64,000 bases of DNA from Tetrastigma voinierianum (GCA_016808115.1 JAEQBH010000657.1:1054001-1118000), one strand, 5' to 3'; shown: positions 1-11,720, counted from the first letter of the stretch. The notes: a model not told the origin generated them from the sequence alone. Translations and numbers: made by a program.

Positions 1-1930
1 GGGGGACCTACCTTAGGATCGTCTAAACACTCTTTGTTCTTAATTCTCTAGTCTCCTACAACATTTTCATATGTATTGACGACTTCTAATCTGATTCCCC
101 TTTCATAAATTAAGGGGTGATTCTTCTTTCCTATCACAATGAACCTATGAGTCAATTCTTCTCTCATCTTCACACTTGAGGCTATTTGTGCTAGCTCATC
201 TGCTTCCCAATTAGATTCCCTGGGCACATATTCAAAATCCACAGAGTGGAAAGAATCTAATAATTGAGTGGATGCAATATAGTATGGAGCTAGCAATAAG
301 TTGTTGCATTTATATTCCCCTGTTAGCAGTTAAAGTAGTAATTGGGAGTCCTTAATGATATGTACTTCTTGTGCTCCAAGTTCCAACAAAATCTCTAAAC
401 CGATCACTAAAGCCTTATACTCAGCTTGATTGTTGGTGCATTGAAGGCTAAGTTGAAAGATATGGTAGTCTTTATCCCTTTTGGTGAGATGATTACTATC
501 TGACTCAACGAAATTCTACGTCTTGAAACCGTAAACTTAAGAACGAGTGTGCTTTCTACTTCATATATCCCTAATTCCACATCCTTTTCTGGTTTGATTT
601 CTAACAAAGGGTGATCAACTAGAAAGTTAGCTAAAGCTTGCCCTTTGAATGATTTTTATCGAAAATAAACCAAGGTGAACTCTGACAAAGTAATGGACCA
701 TTTCCCAATTCGTCTAGAGATTAAGGGTCAGCTTAGCATGTATTTTTTTTCAAGTCGGTTTGTGAGACAACAAACACTTGAGAGTTGATCAAGTACAGTC
801 TCAATTTCATACATGCAAAGTATAGGGCCAAATACAACTGCTCAATGGGTGTATGCCTTGTTTCTGCTGAATTTAGGACCCTACTCAAATAGTAAACAAC
901 CTGTTCATGGCCTTCAGCATTATTTTCTGTCAAAAGGCATCCTATAGACTCTTTTGCAACTGATAGATAGAGTTTGAGTAATCGACCCTCAGAGGTGGCA
1001 TTAAAACAGGGGGCTTAGAAAGGTAGCCTTTGATTCCATCAAAAGTTGTCTGATGTTGTTCCTCTCATTTAAACTCTTCCACTTCTTTCAGCTTGATTAG
1101 GTCAGAGAATACCTTAGTCTTCTCTACTAGATTAGAGATGAACCTCCTTAAATAGTTCACCTGGCTTAAGAACTTATGAAGTTCTTTCTTATTTTGAGGA
1201 GCCTTAGCTGAAATGATGGATTTGGCTTTGTTTTGATCCACTTCCACTCCTCTTTTGTGAACCAGAAACCCTAAAACATTTCCAGCTTGAACTCCAAAAG
1301 CACATTTTAATGGGTTGAGTTTTAGTTGATGGAGCCTCATCATTTCAAAACTTTTCCTTAAATGATTCACATGTTCAGCAGCCTTCATAGATTTAACCAT
1401 AATGTCATCAATGTAAATCTCCATGTGGTGGCCTAACATGTCATGAAAGATAGCATTCATAGGCCTTTAGTAAGTTGCACCAGCATTCTTCAAACCAAAG
1501 GGCATGACCAGCCATTCAAACGTCCCTAAGGAACTAGGACATCTGAAGGCAATCTTAAATATATCATCAACAACAATTAGGATTTTGTTATACCGAAAAA
1601 AACCATCCATGAAGGATAATAATTCATTATTTGCAATGGATTTAACTAACATGTCAGCGATAGGCATTACATACATGTCTCTAGGAGTGGCAATATTTAA
1701 ATCCCTAAAGTCTACACAAACTCTAAGTTTCCCATTCTTCTTTATCACAGTGACAATATTTTCCAACCACTACACATACCTTGTAGATCTGATGAATTTG
1801 GCTTTCAAAAGCTTCTCAATCTCCTCTTTCCCCTTTAGCTCTACTTCCTTAGACATTATTCTGGGTGGTTGCTAAAAGGGGTGGAACTTTGACTTGATAG
1901 GCAAGCGGTGTTCCACTAAGCTTCTGTCCA
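1..1930 (-). pseudogene. Tat/Ogre-lineage Ty3/gypsy pol fragment (RT, RNase H, second RNase H)
   Basis: Read on the minus strand, this is the middle of a Tat-lineage polyprotein. Reverse transcriptase runs from about 1920 to 1065: the lead-in 'VEHRLPIKSKFHPF', then 'LRVCVDFRDLNIATPRD', 'MPFGLKNAGATY', and the catalytic YIDD at about 1404-1415 followed by 'IMVKS', a Tat hallmark. The RT-linked RNase H follows (about 1010-600; 'YYLSRVLNSAETRHTPIEQL'). A second RNase H domain then occupies about 560-48 ('NNQAEYKALVIGLEILLELG', 'FEYVPRESNWEADELA'). Two RNase H domains in series are characteristic of Tat/Ogre elements. The frame is broken by stops, for example one between 'GATY' and 'RPMNAIF' at about 1464-1469. 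Integrase should lie left of the window. The upstream end is cut at 1930 by the LTR of Athila element A, so this Tat copy is the oldest layer seen here. Confidence 0.85.
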
Positions 1931-1973
1931 TGTTTGCGTAATTTCTAACATGGTTACCAAAGACTAACTAAAG

Positions 1974-2263
1974 TCCCTAGCAGCAGCGCTAAAAACTTGT
2001 TGACTAACCAAAATATACCAACAAAATCTTTAACTCAACTACCAGAGGCTAATGTCTCGTCCCTGATAACGGCACCAAAAAATTCTTGACTAGATTTTTA
2101 ACATAGACCAAAAATAACCGGATCTTGACATTGTTGTTTTGACAAATTTCTGACATTGCTATCAAGAACTCAATCAATCCCCGGTAACGGTACCAAAAAA
2201 ATTGTTAGCCAAATTTCTAACACGGCTACCAAAGACTAACTAAAATCCCCGACAACGGTGCCA
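1974..2263 (-). repeat. Four tandem primer-binding-site-like copies within the A LTR 3' end
   Basis: PBS-like 18-mers complementary in sense to a tRNA 3' end lie at about 1974-1991, 2060-2076, 2178-2195 and 2246-2263. Each is followed by 'aaaaa(c)ttgtt' or a close relative and 40-100 bp of leader-like sequence. The last copy, TCCCCGACAACGGTGCCA, differs at two positions from the plant tRNA-Asp 3' end as I recall it. The partner LTR at 58574-58915 carries degraded counterparts in the same order, so the repeats were in the element before it inserted. Confidence 0.8.
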
Positions 2264-3675
2264 AAAACTTGTTGATACCTAATATAATAAATGTGTTTGC
2301 TTTGTATGAGAGGGTTTCATTAGAAAATGTATTTTGGTCTAGTTCACTACAAGTGCACAGGTCGTACAAGTAATAAAGTTGATTTAAGTCCAGATATCGT
2401 TCCCACGATCATTGATGAAAAATCTAAAGATCAATTACAACATTTACTCAAGATCCTTCCTATTTGAACTCCAAAGTTAAAATTGATTTGGTTTTAAACT
2501 AAAGGAATTGTAAAAACTAATTAAAATTATATAACTATATATGAAGAATTCAAAATAATTAGATTGGAAAGTTCACTGGGTAAGTAACACTAGGAAATAG
2601 TTCAATGTACAATTATCAATTTCTTCATCATTTTATAACATGGTTTGGTCATCAATTGAAATCTGAATTTGTCAAAGATGCAAGGAAGTATAGTTTGGAT
2701 TTCTCCACACACTATACATTTCACTAATTCAATTTTCATGTTCCTTTTAGACACATGAGTCTGATTAGTTACTTGTAGAATATAATCATCTTTCTAAGAT
2801 CTGGGTATTTTTCCTCCTCAGTACTTCACACACGAATCTTAGGACTGAAGAATTCTTGCCCCCATAGACAGGTAATGCAAGCCTTTCCCAATTTAATTGG
2901 TATCTCATCGATCTAATATAATAAAATTATCTATTTCCTTGATTAGATCTCTACTAACATGGGATCAAGATCCTTTCATCAGAAAGAGGAGAAACCAATG
3001 ATCAACTAAATTGATCTATCATCCAACTAATCCTCAACCCATGAGTAAATCAATGATTTATCGAAGTAGTCCTTCAAAGTTCATTAGTTCCATAATATTA
3101 GTCTAACATACACCCAAGTAACTGCTCCATAGTCTCAAGATTATCCATTTCTGTGTCACTTAGAAGGCCTCCTGGAAATTCGAGCAAGATACAATCCTTT
3201 TCTCAGTACACGCAACTAATATTCTGAACAAGTAATTTCAAGAACAACACCAATCAAACAAATTCAAGATTTCAAACTATGATGTTCTTTCAAGTTATAC
3301 AGAAAATAATAATTAACATTGATTCATTCCCAAAGGGAGCTCGGTTTTTCAAAAATGGATTACAGTGACTAACTAATAAGGAAAATTCACTGAAATTACA
3401 CGTGAAATGAAATAAATGATCTCCATAAATTCTCCAAATTTCATTCAAATCAAACAGTAATGAAAACTAAGATTTTATAATAAACTCAGCTCGACACTTC
3501 GCACCAGATCACTGTTCAATGCAAAAAAAACCTAAGCTAAGACTAAATTGACGAATAAGAAATAAAAGAAAAAAATAAAAATAAATAAAAGTAAAAATAA
3601 TATACAAGGAGATTCATGCTACCAAGAGTTCCTAGTTTTGCAGAAGTTATGCACAATGCCCTAGATGCTTCTATC

Positions 3676-3681
3676 TATAGG
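3676..3681 (-). promoter_or_regulatory. Probable LTR TATA box (decayed)
   Basis: On the minus strand this region reads ctatagatag. It aligns with ctataaatag in the B LTRs and lies immediately downstream of the palindrome array, where the transcription start is expected. Confidence 0.45.
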
Positions 3682-3749
3682 TTTTCAAAATGATGGACCG
3701 CACTTCCAGGCTGAAATTTTGGATCCTCAAAAATCTGGCCTAATAGGTT

Positions 3750-4965
3750 GCTTTGTCGCGACATAGTTATCATCTTTGTTCCCCAACTTTTATCGTAGCT
3801 TACAATTTTTTGTAGCGACATGGCTTTGTGCTTTCTTCTTGGATTCTATAACGATATAATTTGAAAATGTCATGACAAAGTTTTGTTGAAGTTGTCTAGT
3901 AATTGTCACGACATAGGTGTCTTGTGTCGCAACATAAAAACTCTTTAGCAACTAACTTGTCATTCCTTGCTACTCTTGAAAAATGTCTTGACATGAAATT
4001 TCTTTGTCGTGACAAAGCTTCTTACCTTTCAACTTTGTTTTATGTCATGACAAAATTTTGAAATGTCGTAACATAAAATACTCTTTTGCTCATTGTGTCG
4101 CGATAGTTTTTTGTTCACTTTTCTTCACTTATGTCACGACATAGTTTTTTGTTGTCACGACAAATATTTTTGCCTTTAGCTCTTCAACTTTATTGTGACA
4201 TACTTTGCTATGCTCCGACATTCTTTCTGTGGTTCTTCTCAACCTTTGTCACAACAATATTTTCTTTTGTCGCGATAAAGTTCCACACAGTTGCATGTTG
4301 TTTTTGTCACGACAAATATTTTCTATGTCGCAACACAGTCTTGTTATCTTGTATTAGCTAAATCTGAACTCTATGTCATGACAGACCTTAAAAATGTCGC
4401 GACATATTTCCTTCCTTGATCTTTGTTGTTGGATGAACTGTTTGTTGCAACATTGAAATCTTTGTCATGACAAACTTGTCTTGACTTGTCTAATTACTCT
4501 TTCATTTTCTGTCTCAACATAATTTTCCTTTGTCGCGACAGAAATCTTTCACTTCTACAACTTTTTATTTCTGACATAAATTTGATTATTGAGACAAAAC
4601 TCTACTTCCATTTGCTTGATCATTGTCACAACAAAGCAAATAATATTGTGACATTCTTCTTCAACTTTTCAATCATTGTCGCGACCCATCCATTGTCATG
4701 ACAAAGTTCTGTCTTCTGATTACCATTATGTTGTGACATTCATTTCTTTGTCACAACATTTATCATTCAATCTTCCTAATTTTGTGTCGTGATAAAGTTG
4801 TGAAATGTTGCGACATAGTTCACTTCTAATTGAGTTTAGCTTCTTCTTTGTTGTGACATAACATTTCTTGTTGTGACATAGCCTCTACAGGTTCTATTGA
4901 GGTTATGTCGGGACATTCTGAAATTATGTCGTGACAATTCTGCCTTACCCAATTTTATGCCTCTT
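3750..4965 (-). repeat. TGTCGCGACA palindrome array in the A LTR
   Basis: Dozens of copies of the 10-bp palindrome TGTCGCGACA or one- to two-step variants occur at irregular spacing of roughly 25-60 bp. Perfect copies lie at 3754-3763, 4395-4404 and 4531-4540. Most variants are transitions at the two CpGs (TGTCATGACA, TGTCACGACA, TGTCGTGACA, TGTTGTGACA), as expected from 5-methylcytosine decay. The sequence between copies is AT-rich and not itself repeated. Apparent ORFs here are by-products of the array. Confidence 0.9.
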
Positions 4966-5112
4966 TTCTTGTTGGATTTGCTTCTTCTGCATTCAAAACC
5001 TGCAAAACACAAAGTTGGTGAATCTTCCATAATTCAGCATTCAAATGAACCATAAACTTCTAAAAATATGCCAAAAAAATGAATTAAAAATAGATGAGTT
5101 TAGGAATCATCA

Positions 5113-5127
5113 AATTCCCTCACACTT
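5113..5127 (-). promoter_or_regulatory. Polypurine tract of element A
   Basis: Read on the minus strand, gtgtgagggaatt ends exactly where the LTR begins with TGATGATTCC. It is the plus-strand primer site for reverse transcription. The equivalent in element C is cctgggggagtt next to its LTR at 27826. Confidence 0.75.
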
Positions 5128-7019
5128 AAGGTTTTGCTTATCCCCAAGCAAAGAAAAGAAAATTTTGTTTGTCCTCAAGCAATTTAGCTTTTATTTTAAG
5201 GACAATTTTTATTTTGCCCTAGATATCTTTTCTCTTGAATCCACAATTTGATAGGAAAAATAAGTTAGTTGTAAAATTATTATTAAACATGTTTCCAACC
5301 TAAAACCAAAAAGACTTTTAATTAAGTTCACCAAACAACCAAATAATTTATATGGTGTAAACAATTCAATTATTCAACCCTGATTTGTGAGTTTGCGATG
5401 GTCTTCTCGCTTCTTCCTTGGAAATTTGTTAATCTTTTGGGATAATACTCAGATAACATACTTCTCCTTCATTCGTTAAAGTCACATATGCTTGTTTGTC
5501 ATATTAATCTTCACTAATGTAAGCATATACCACCTTTATGATCAATTAGGTCTTTTAGGCTTATAATTTTTGGCTTGGTAATTGGGTAGATAATTGGACA
5601 ATTTAGGTTGACCTTTACCCAGATTTCACTTTCAACTTAACATACTTGCCTTCATTATGCATCCTTGACTTTTTCCATTGATGTCAACTCTCAAACATCC
5701 TCATTTGGTTTGGTGCATCTTTCTACATACTCTCTATTGTGGTATTTTCTTGACCACCTTCTAACTATAGATTCTCTTCCTCATATTAGAAGCTTTTTCA
5801 CTTTTCATCTTCTATCAAGGCTTATGGAATAGTGCAATGTTTTGCCTTTTTAAGCTTTCTACCACCCTTAACGAACATTAGGTTAGCAACTCCCATACCA
5901 GTTGGTATTAGGGTACTAGGTGTTAAAGCACCCCTAAGAACTTAATTGTTCAAGGGAGGAAGGCTACAAGACCAAACTCATTCCACCTTGATAATTTTCT
6001 TTCTATGGCTTCTTTTCTTCATTCTTTTCATCTTTCTTCATCTCAATTGATTAACCTTTCTCAAGCCTTCTTATCCTTTTTCACAATTTGAAATAATATT
6101 CCCCCAAACTTGTCCTCTTCGATCATTGATGTATTTGTCATGCAATCTGGGCAAATAAGGGTTCTCTACTATAGGATGATATTTGAGGGAGGGTCTAGGC
6201 TTTTCATTTGCTGGTTGATGATGAAATTGGCTATTGGCTCAAATAAGGAACTAATGTATATGCTTATGCATAATATAAGGGTAGGCTTTGAAAGGCTCAA
6301 ACTTTCAAGGATGGCCTATATCATTTCCCGTTAGTGGTATTGTCTAGGACTTCGCCTTGACTAATAATCTAACAAGTTCTAGGACATTGGGAAGATTAAA
6401 CTGTGATGAATCCCATAAGATGTCCCTAATCTTAGCACAATTTGTTTCAGAGTTACTTTTGACCATGTGCAATGTTTATCATGATTCATAACAACTAAAC
6501 TGTTTACAAAAACATAATTATATGTCTTATTTTTTCCATCATTTGTTGAAATCTTCCTTATTCTTGAAGTTCAACACATTCATTGATAATTTAACAACTT
6601 CTCTTTTTCAATTCACTTCCTTCTACCCCAATTTCATCTATCAAATTTTTGTTTAGTTCCTGGACATATTGCTATGTTATTTTACAAGTCAAAAGCTTAT
6701 TTAAATCAAACCATTCATTTTATAAAAATTTAACACAACAAAAATTCAATTCCATCATCATTCAAATTCTACTAAACAATTCACAGCTATATAGTAATCG
6801 ACCCGAGGAAAATTTGGTTTCTCCATTCCCGACAAAGCTATACACTAAAAGTCATCAATTTTTATTTATTTAAAATCAAGGAATGAAAAATAAAATAGAC
6901 ACAAGAGAAATGCAAGATGAGAATGGACACAAATTTTTGCAAAGGATTTTTCATTTATGTTTTATTGTACATGAGATTTAATCACAAAGCATGAGGAATA
7001 AGGAGGAAAAACAATGTAA
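5128..7019 (-). other. Non-coding 3' region of element A
   Basis: No ORF I trust lies here. The stretch aligns by eye with 45921-47600 (element B) and, inverted, with about 26400-27813 (element C), so it is a conserved untranslated 3' leader between ORF3 and the polypurine tract. Conserved landmarks are a 'gcttggggataagcaaa'-like block at about 5135-5200 and a small hairpin around 5915-5945. Confidence 0.7.
5915..5945 (-). other. Conserved short inverted repeat in the 3' region
   Basis: The minus strand reads ggggtgctttaacacctag here. The same block reads ggggtgtttcaacacctag in element C (27055-27075, plus) and matches again at about 46720-46740 in element B. GGTGTT/AACACC can pair as a 6-bp stem with a 2-base loop. 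Confidence 0.5.
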
Positions 7020-8832
7020 TCATTGTTTTCTTCTATCATTCTTATTGGGATGGTTTAGATTCACTAGTTCAAACTTATAACCAGCAGATGAATGAGAGAA
7101 TTCAGGGAATTGGAATGGTGGTCTTTTAGCCTTGCTACCTTCTTCTTTGTTGAATCTATACCACTCTATGGAAAGAGCCATTTGCTTAAAAAGATCATCT
7201 TGTCTACATACATGGAATTTAGGTTCCCTGAATTCACCACAGGCGAAGTACATTCGATCAAATTATTATTGATCGTAATACAAGCTTTCCGTCCACAATT
7301 TCTCCCTATAGTTTAGGGTTGCTTCCATTTCTTTAACCCTTTGTTCTATGAGGAGCCTTATTTCCTTCTAATTTTCTTTATACAAGTAACCGAAGGCATC
7401 TGCCTCCATAACATCCTCTCTCTCCTTCATGATCTTTAGCAGCTCACTGTCCCTCTTTAGCTGGACGAAAATGAAAGCTCTCTCCCTAGCCTTAAGTTCT
7501 TCACTCAATTCTTTTTTACTATGTTTCAGTTTATTCTTCCATTCCTCGTCCCTCTGTTTGAGTGCTTCCTCCAAATTCTGATCTCTTCTTCTCCATTCTA
7601 CATCCATGTACTCATCCCTCAATTGGAGTTAGACTTTCAGCTGTTTATCCCTCTCTTGCATCTCTTGTCTCATAGCTTTCAGCATCTCCATCAATTTTGT
7701 ATTGTTACTATGATGCCCCGAGCTCTCAGTTGGCTCCTGATGGATTTGTCTTAAGTCTAGGGATACTATCAAAATGGGGCTTAAACTTCTTTGCCTTTGT
7801 TGATGCTATTGAGCTACGCTTTCAAACTGTATTTGATAGATTTCTATGTTATCTCTTTCAGCTTCTTCTTCTTTTGCCTTACCTCTGTTCTTTAACCCCT
7901 TAATTATTCTTGTCAATGCCAGAGGTGAAGTCTTAGGACATGTCTCTTCTTCTTCCCAGTCTCCTTCCACACTGCCTAAAATGCACAGCCTTGCGATTAG
8001 TGTTAGATGAGGTACTAGTCTTCTGTAGCTGCCTCTGTAATAACTCAAAATTGAGTTTTCAATTATTTTCCCAACACTGAATTTGTATCCTTTCAAGATG
8101 GCATACAAGAGTATTGCCTCTTTCTCCCTGACTGCTCCATAACTGTACTCAAATGTTTAGAAGGTAAAATGACTGAGTAAATGAAATAAAACTAGACCTT
8201 GGCTTATTCAATCAACGATCCTCTTTTAATGGACTCATGGATATTCTTCCTTATGGAATTCCATTTCCCTTTCCCATCAGTCAGCAAATCAACATTCTTC
8301 TGGAAATCTGGTTCTTTTACTAGTTTCTTGAACTTCGAACCATTCTTTCTCTCGTTCAGATTGAAAGTTTGGTCGATCTTCTCCCTGCAGAACGATATCC
8401 ATTTACGTCAGACATATACAGTTTTTCCTTCATCCCTTCCTTCACCACATCTACAAATCCAGAAGCCTTATGCTCACAAAAGAGGTGCCATCCTCTCTTC
8501 TCAATTATTTCTTCGAAGGGTGAGATTAACCTGTTGAAACCTCTTTCGCCAATGAAGTCCCTATGCTACAACTTGTCCCTCCAAGTGAAATAAGCATGCT
8601 CTGAAACCAAATCGCTTGCTTTTTCCTCCCTTTGCTCAACTCTAGCTTCTTCAGCTCCTCTTTTTCTCTTTCTGGTTTCTTCAGTCGGTTGTTCGGTTTC
8701 TGTTCTTGCTTCAAATCTTTCTCCCTTTTGCATTATTCCTAATTGAACTTCTTGAATTGATTCTTCCCCGCCCTCTGCGTACTCTTCCATCACTTCGTTC
8801 AGGTTAGGAATAAGGTGCGACGACTCAAACAT
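7020..8832 (-). pseudogene. Athila ORF3 (env-position ORF) remnant of element A
   Basis: On the minus strand this ORF would start at the ATG at 8832 (MFESSHLIPNLNEVMEEY...), followed by a highly charged Glu/Arg/Lys-rich segment. Next comes a block around 8560-8350 with 'IIEKRGWHLFCEHKASGFVD', then 'LYAILKGYKFSVGKIIENSI' (about 8105-8050). It ends in a long heptad-like coiled coil (about 7680-7380; 'RRRDQNLEEALKQRDEEWKN'). The GW-FC and YAI...VG-II blocks also occur in element D (54400-54900), so this is the Athila third ORF, often called env-like although I see no signal peptide or convincing membrane span. It is broken by several frameshifts and stops. The same ORF, also decayed, lies at 50850-52271 in element B. 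The domain below 7370 (7020-7253) is assigned by position only. Confidence 0.65.
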
Positions 8833-8950
8833 GGTCAGAATATGATTTTGGGAATCTAGGGTTTTCGAAATGAGATGAGAGAGATTTGGTGAAGGAAGAT
8901 GAGTGGGTTGATGGTTTATGAGGAAGGTGATCTTTCAACTTTCAAAATTA

Positions 8951-8960
8951 TCTATTTATG
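8951..8960 (-). promoter_or_regulatory. Possible TATA box upstream of ORF3
   Basis: The minus-strand sequence cataaataga lies between the internal palindrome array (upstream) and the ORF3 ATG at 8832, about 120 bp before the start codon. The array-then-TATA order repeats that of the LTR. Assignment rests on position and sequence only. Confidence 0.4.
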
Positions 8961-8984
8961 GGCCAAATGTTTTGTTGTGCCTTC

Positions 8985-9425
8985 TTTACATGTAGTGACA
9001 AATGCTAGCTTAGGGTTTATTCCCTTTTTAATCCTATGTCGCGACATAAAGCAATAATGTCATGACATATTTTCTACAATCAATTAAAGGCTAGGTCAAT
9101 CTTTTATTGTGACAGAGCAAGAATGCCACAACATAAAAGTATGTTGTTCAAGTGTACTTATGTCGCGACAAAGAGGAATAATGTCGCGACAAACATTTTC
9201 TTGCAAAATCAAAGGTCAAAATCAAATAGAGATAATGTTGCGACCTAATTCATTCATCTCAATTTAAATAATGTCGCGACATAATTTCCTACGACTTCAA
9301 GAAGACTAGTCCATTCTTTGTCACGAAAAAGAGGACCAATGTCGCAACATGGTCGAAATAATGTCACGACAAAAGATTGTTTGTCGTGACAAAAGATTGT
9401 CTGTCTCGACAATCATATGGCTTTC
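8985..9425 (-). repeat. Internal TGTCGCGACA array between integrase and ORF3 (element A)
   Basis: This is a second, shorter array of the LTR palindrome. Perfect copies lie at 9037-9046, 9161-9170, 9182-9191 and 9272-9281, with decayed copies between. The flanking sequence is not obviously LTR-derived. Matching arrays occupy the same position in elements B (52430-52810), C (25205-25480) and D (53460-53790). Confidence 0.85.
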
Positions 9426-10016
9426 CTCAAAATTGCACAATTAACATTTTTCAACCTACATACACAATATAGTATGCAATATATCCATCCTATTCAAATC
9501 ATACTTGTGAAGACACATCTAATCATCAAAGAACCTCAATTCACGTATGAACAACACATCTCATTTCTTCATGCAATATAATTCAACATGATTATCATCA
9601 AGGTAGTCAAGGAATGAACACAACAAAGCTATTTCAAATTTCTTGCTCTAAAAAAAATTCACTCCCCCAAACTTCAACTATGCATTCTCATTAAGGACAA
9701 TTAGGGAAAAAGATAAATTCCCCCTTGTAGCACTTGTTGCCTAATAAGTCTGAGAATGAATGATTTCAAATAAAATCCATCTCTAATACAACTTCATTGT
9801 CCAGAAAAATAAAAAAAATTACAAAATAAAATTTCAAACAAAATTAAAACTAAACTTCAAACACACAAAATTTAACAAAAGCAAGCCAACTATGAAAATT
9901 AAAAATTTGCTTAGGTTGCCTCCCAAGAAGCTACTCAGTTTAATGTCTTTAGCTAGACATCTACTGCAAAATATTTTCCTTTCAGCAAAATTCTCCTTTC
10001 TCTTCAAAATCTAGAA
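9426..10016 (-). other. Post-integrase spacer of element A
   Basis: AT-rich non-coding sequence. The block at about 9915-9945 reads on the minus strand as a 'cttgggaggcaacctaag'-like motif, which commonly follows integrase in Athila elements. It matches 33774-33980 of element B and is the reference for placing the inversion breakpoint. Confidence 0.6.
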
Positions 10017-11170
10017 CTAATCTTCGTTTATGTTCCCTCTAAGATAATGTTTTAATCTTTGACCATTTATTTTAAACTCCCCTCCATAATCAATTTTCAA
10101 AGTTACTACTCCAAAGGGTGTACTTTCTACTACTGTGTAAGGACCACTCCATCTTAACTTCAGTTTTCCTGGAAACAACTTAAGCTTGGAATTGTATAAT
10201 AAGACTTGTTCTCCTACTTTGAATTCCCCCCTCATAATTTTTTGATCATGTCACTTCTTCGTCTTATCTTTGTAGATTCTGGCCTTATCATAAGCTTCAT
10301 TCCTCAACCCTTCCAGTTCATTCATTTGGAGTAATCTCTTTTCTTTTACAGCTTGAAAATCACAATTCAGTTTCTTGATGACCCACATAGTTTCATATTT
10401 GAGTTCTAGAGGGAGATGACAAGGTTTTCCAAATACAATCCTGTATGGGGACATTCGATGGGAGTTTGTAGCGGAGTTATATAAACCCCTGATGCATCAT
10501 CTAACTTTATAGGTAATCATTTACCTTGAGTTCACTATTTTCTCTAAATTTTCTTTATCTCTTTGTTGGAAATCTCAACACTTGTTTGGCGAGGGTGATA
10601 AGCCAATCCCATTACATGTCTGATTTCATATCTGCTCATGAGTTTTGCAAAAACCTTGTTTTCAAAATGACTTCCCTTATCACTAATGATTGTTCTAAGT
10701 GCTCCAAATCTGCTCAAAATATTTCTTTGAATAAACCCAACCACTAAGCTAGCATCATTTCTGGGACAAGCTATTGCTTCCACCCATTTAGATACATAAT
10801 CCACAGCTAGGAGAATGTAAAGGTTTCCAAATGAGGATGGGAAAGGTCCCATGAAGTCTATTCCCCATACATAAAAAATTTGCACCACCAGGATTCCTTG
10901 TAGAGGCATCTCATTTTTTCTGCTTATGTTGCCCATTCTCTAACATTTATCACAATGTTTTACTCATCCAAAATAGTATTTGAATAGAGTAGGCCAATAA
11001 AAACCTAATTGGAGAATTTAATGGGTTGTTCTATCTCCTACAAAGTGTCCTCCATATGGTGATGCATGACATTTATTAAAAATTTCACCTTGTTCTATTT
11101 CTAGTACACATCACTTGATAATCATATATGCTCCTCTTTTGAAAAGTAGTGGATCATCCCCAATATAAAA
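10017..11170 (-). pseudogene. Integrase remnant, element A
   Basis: On the minus strand the order is as expected. An HHCC zinc-binding segment spans about 11160-10930 ('CHASPYGGHF', later 'CDKC'). The catalytic core spans 10936-10544: 'YVWGIDFMGPFPSSFGN' holds the first Asp, 'TIISDKGSHFENKVF' the second, and 'VEISNKEIK' the catalytic Glu. The C-terminal part includes 'MSPYRIVFGKPCHLPLELKY' (10454) and 'KLRWSGPYTVVESTPFGVVT' (10235-10017). It would insert element cDNA into the chromosome. Stops and frameshifts separate the blocks, so it is non-functional as read. It is closely related to the element B integrase at 32640-33773. Confidence 0.85.
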
Positions 11171-11290
11171 TCTACTATCAGTTCTTAATTTCCTTTTCTG
11201 TTGGTGGCTAAACTCAAATGGCATAATTCCATAAGCTAAGTAATTAACAATATTAGAATACTAGGGTACTTGAGTTGATAACAAAAATAG

Positions 11291-11720
11291 CTATTCATCA
11301 GGAAAGTTATTTGCCTTTTCAATTTCCCTTTCCTCTTCAATAGTCTTTTCCACTCTAGACAAGTGATCAATTATCACATTGTCACTACCCTTCTTGTCTT
11401 TGATTTCTAAATCAAACTTTTGTAGCAATAATACCAATCTGATCAGTCTTGGTTTGGCATCCTTCTGTGACATCAGATATTTAATGGCAGGATGATCAGT
11501 GTGTATTATAACATAGGATCCCAATATGTAGGGCCTGAATTTTTCGCAAGCAAACACCATTACCAACATCTCCTTTTCTGTGGTATAATAATTCTCTTAT
11601 GCTTCATTGAAGGTTTTGCTGACATAGTATATGGCCTTGAATATCTTCTCAGTTCGTTGTCCCAGTACTGCTCCCATAACATAATCACTGGCATGACACA
11701 TTATTTCAAACTCCTTGTTC
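11291..11720 (-). pseudogene. RNase H remnant, element A
   Basis: The minus-strand translation shows 'GQRTEKIFKAIYY', 'EMLVMVFACEKFRPYILGSY', 'IIHTDHPAIKYLMSQKDAKP' and 'LIRLVLLLQKFDLEIKDKKG', then 'HLSRVE'. This is the typical Ty3/gypsy RNase H that removes RNA from the RNA:DNA hybrid. A stop replaces the expected residue after 'KTFNEA'. It joins RT upstream and the integrase zinc region downstream, in the Athila order. Confidence 0.85.

Larger units (their letters stand above)
1931..5112 (-). repeat. 3' LTR of Athila element A (3.2 kb)
   Basis: The sequence begins TGTTTGC at 1931 and ends ...CATCA at 5112, so it has TG/CA termini in minus orientation. A polypurine tract adjoins on the right and Tat pol on the left. 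The same terminus occurs at 58574, next to a primer-binding site, which makes that copy the partner 5' LTR. The stretch 2270-3620 is AT-rich and aligns by eye with 13.9-15.6 kb (inverted) and with 43.3-44.6 kb. The palindrome array (3750-4965) fills the upstream part. The 3' end (1931-2265) holds four primer-site-like repeats. The five bases before it (1926-1930, GTCCA) should recur beyond the 5' LTR but do not appear in this window. Confidence 0.85.

Noticed and set aside
1065..2263. Tat pol and the adjacent PBS-like repeats as one element
   Set aside because: The PBS-like units belong to the A LTR: the same terminus TGTTTGC and the same units occur at 58574. The Tat reading frame simply stops at 1930.
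4131..4701. Plus-strand Cys/Ser/Phe-rich ORFs (also at 45168-45710, 13361-13561 and 62302-62484)
   Set aside because: They lie across the palindrome arrays; the 'CRDK/SRHD' peptide repeats come from translating TGTCGCGACA copies. No conserved protein is visible.
3750..4965. Classical tandem satellite
   Set aside because: Only the palindromic core repeats; the sequence between copies is not shared and has no fixed period.
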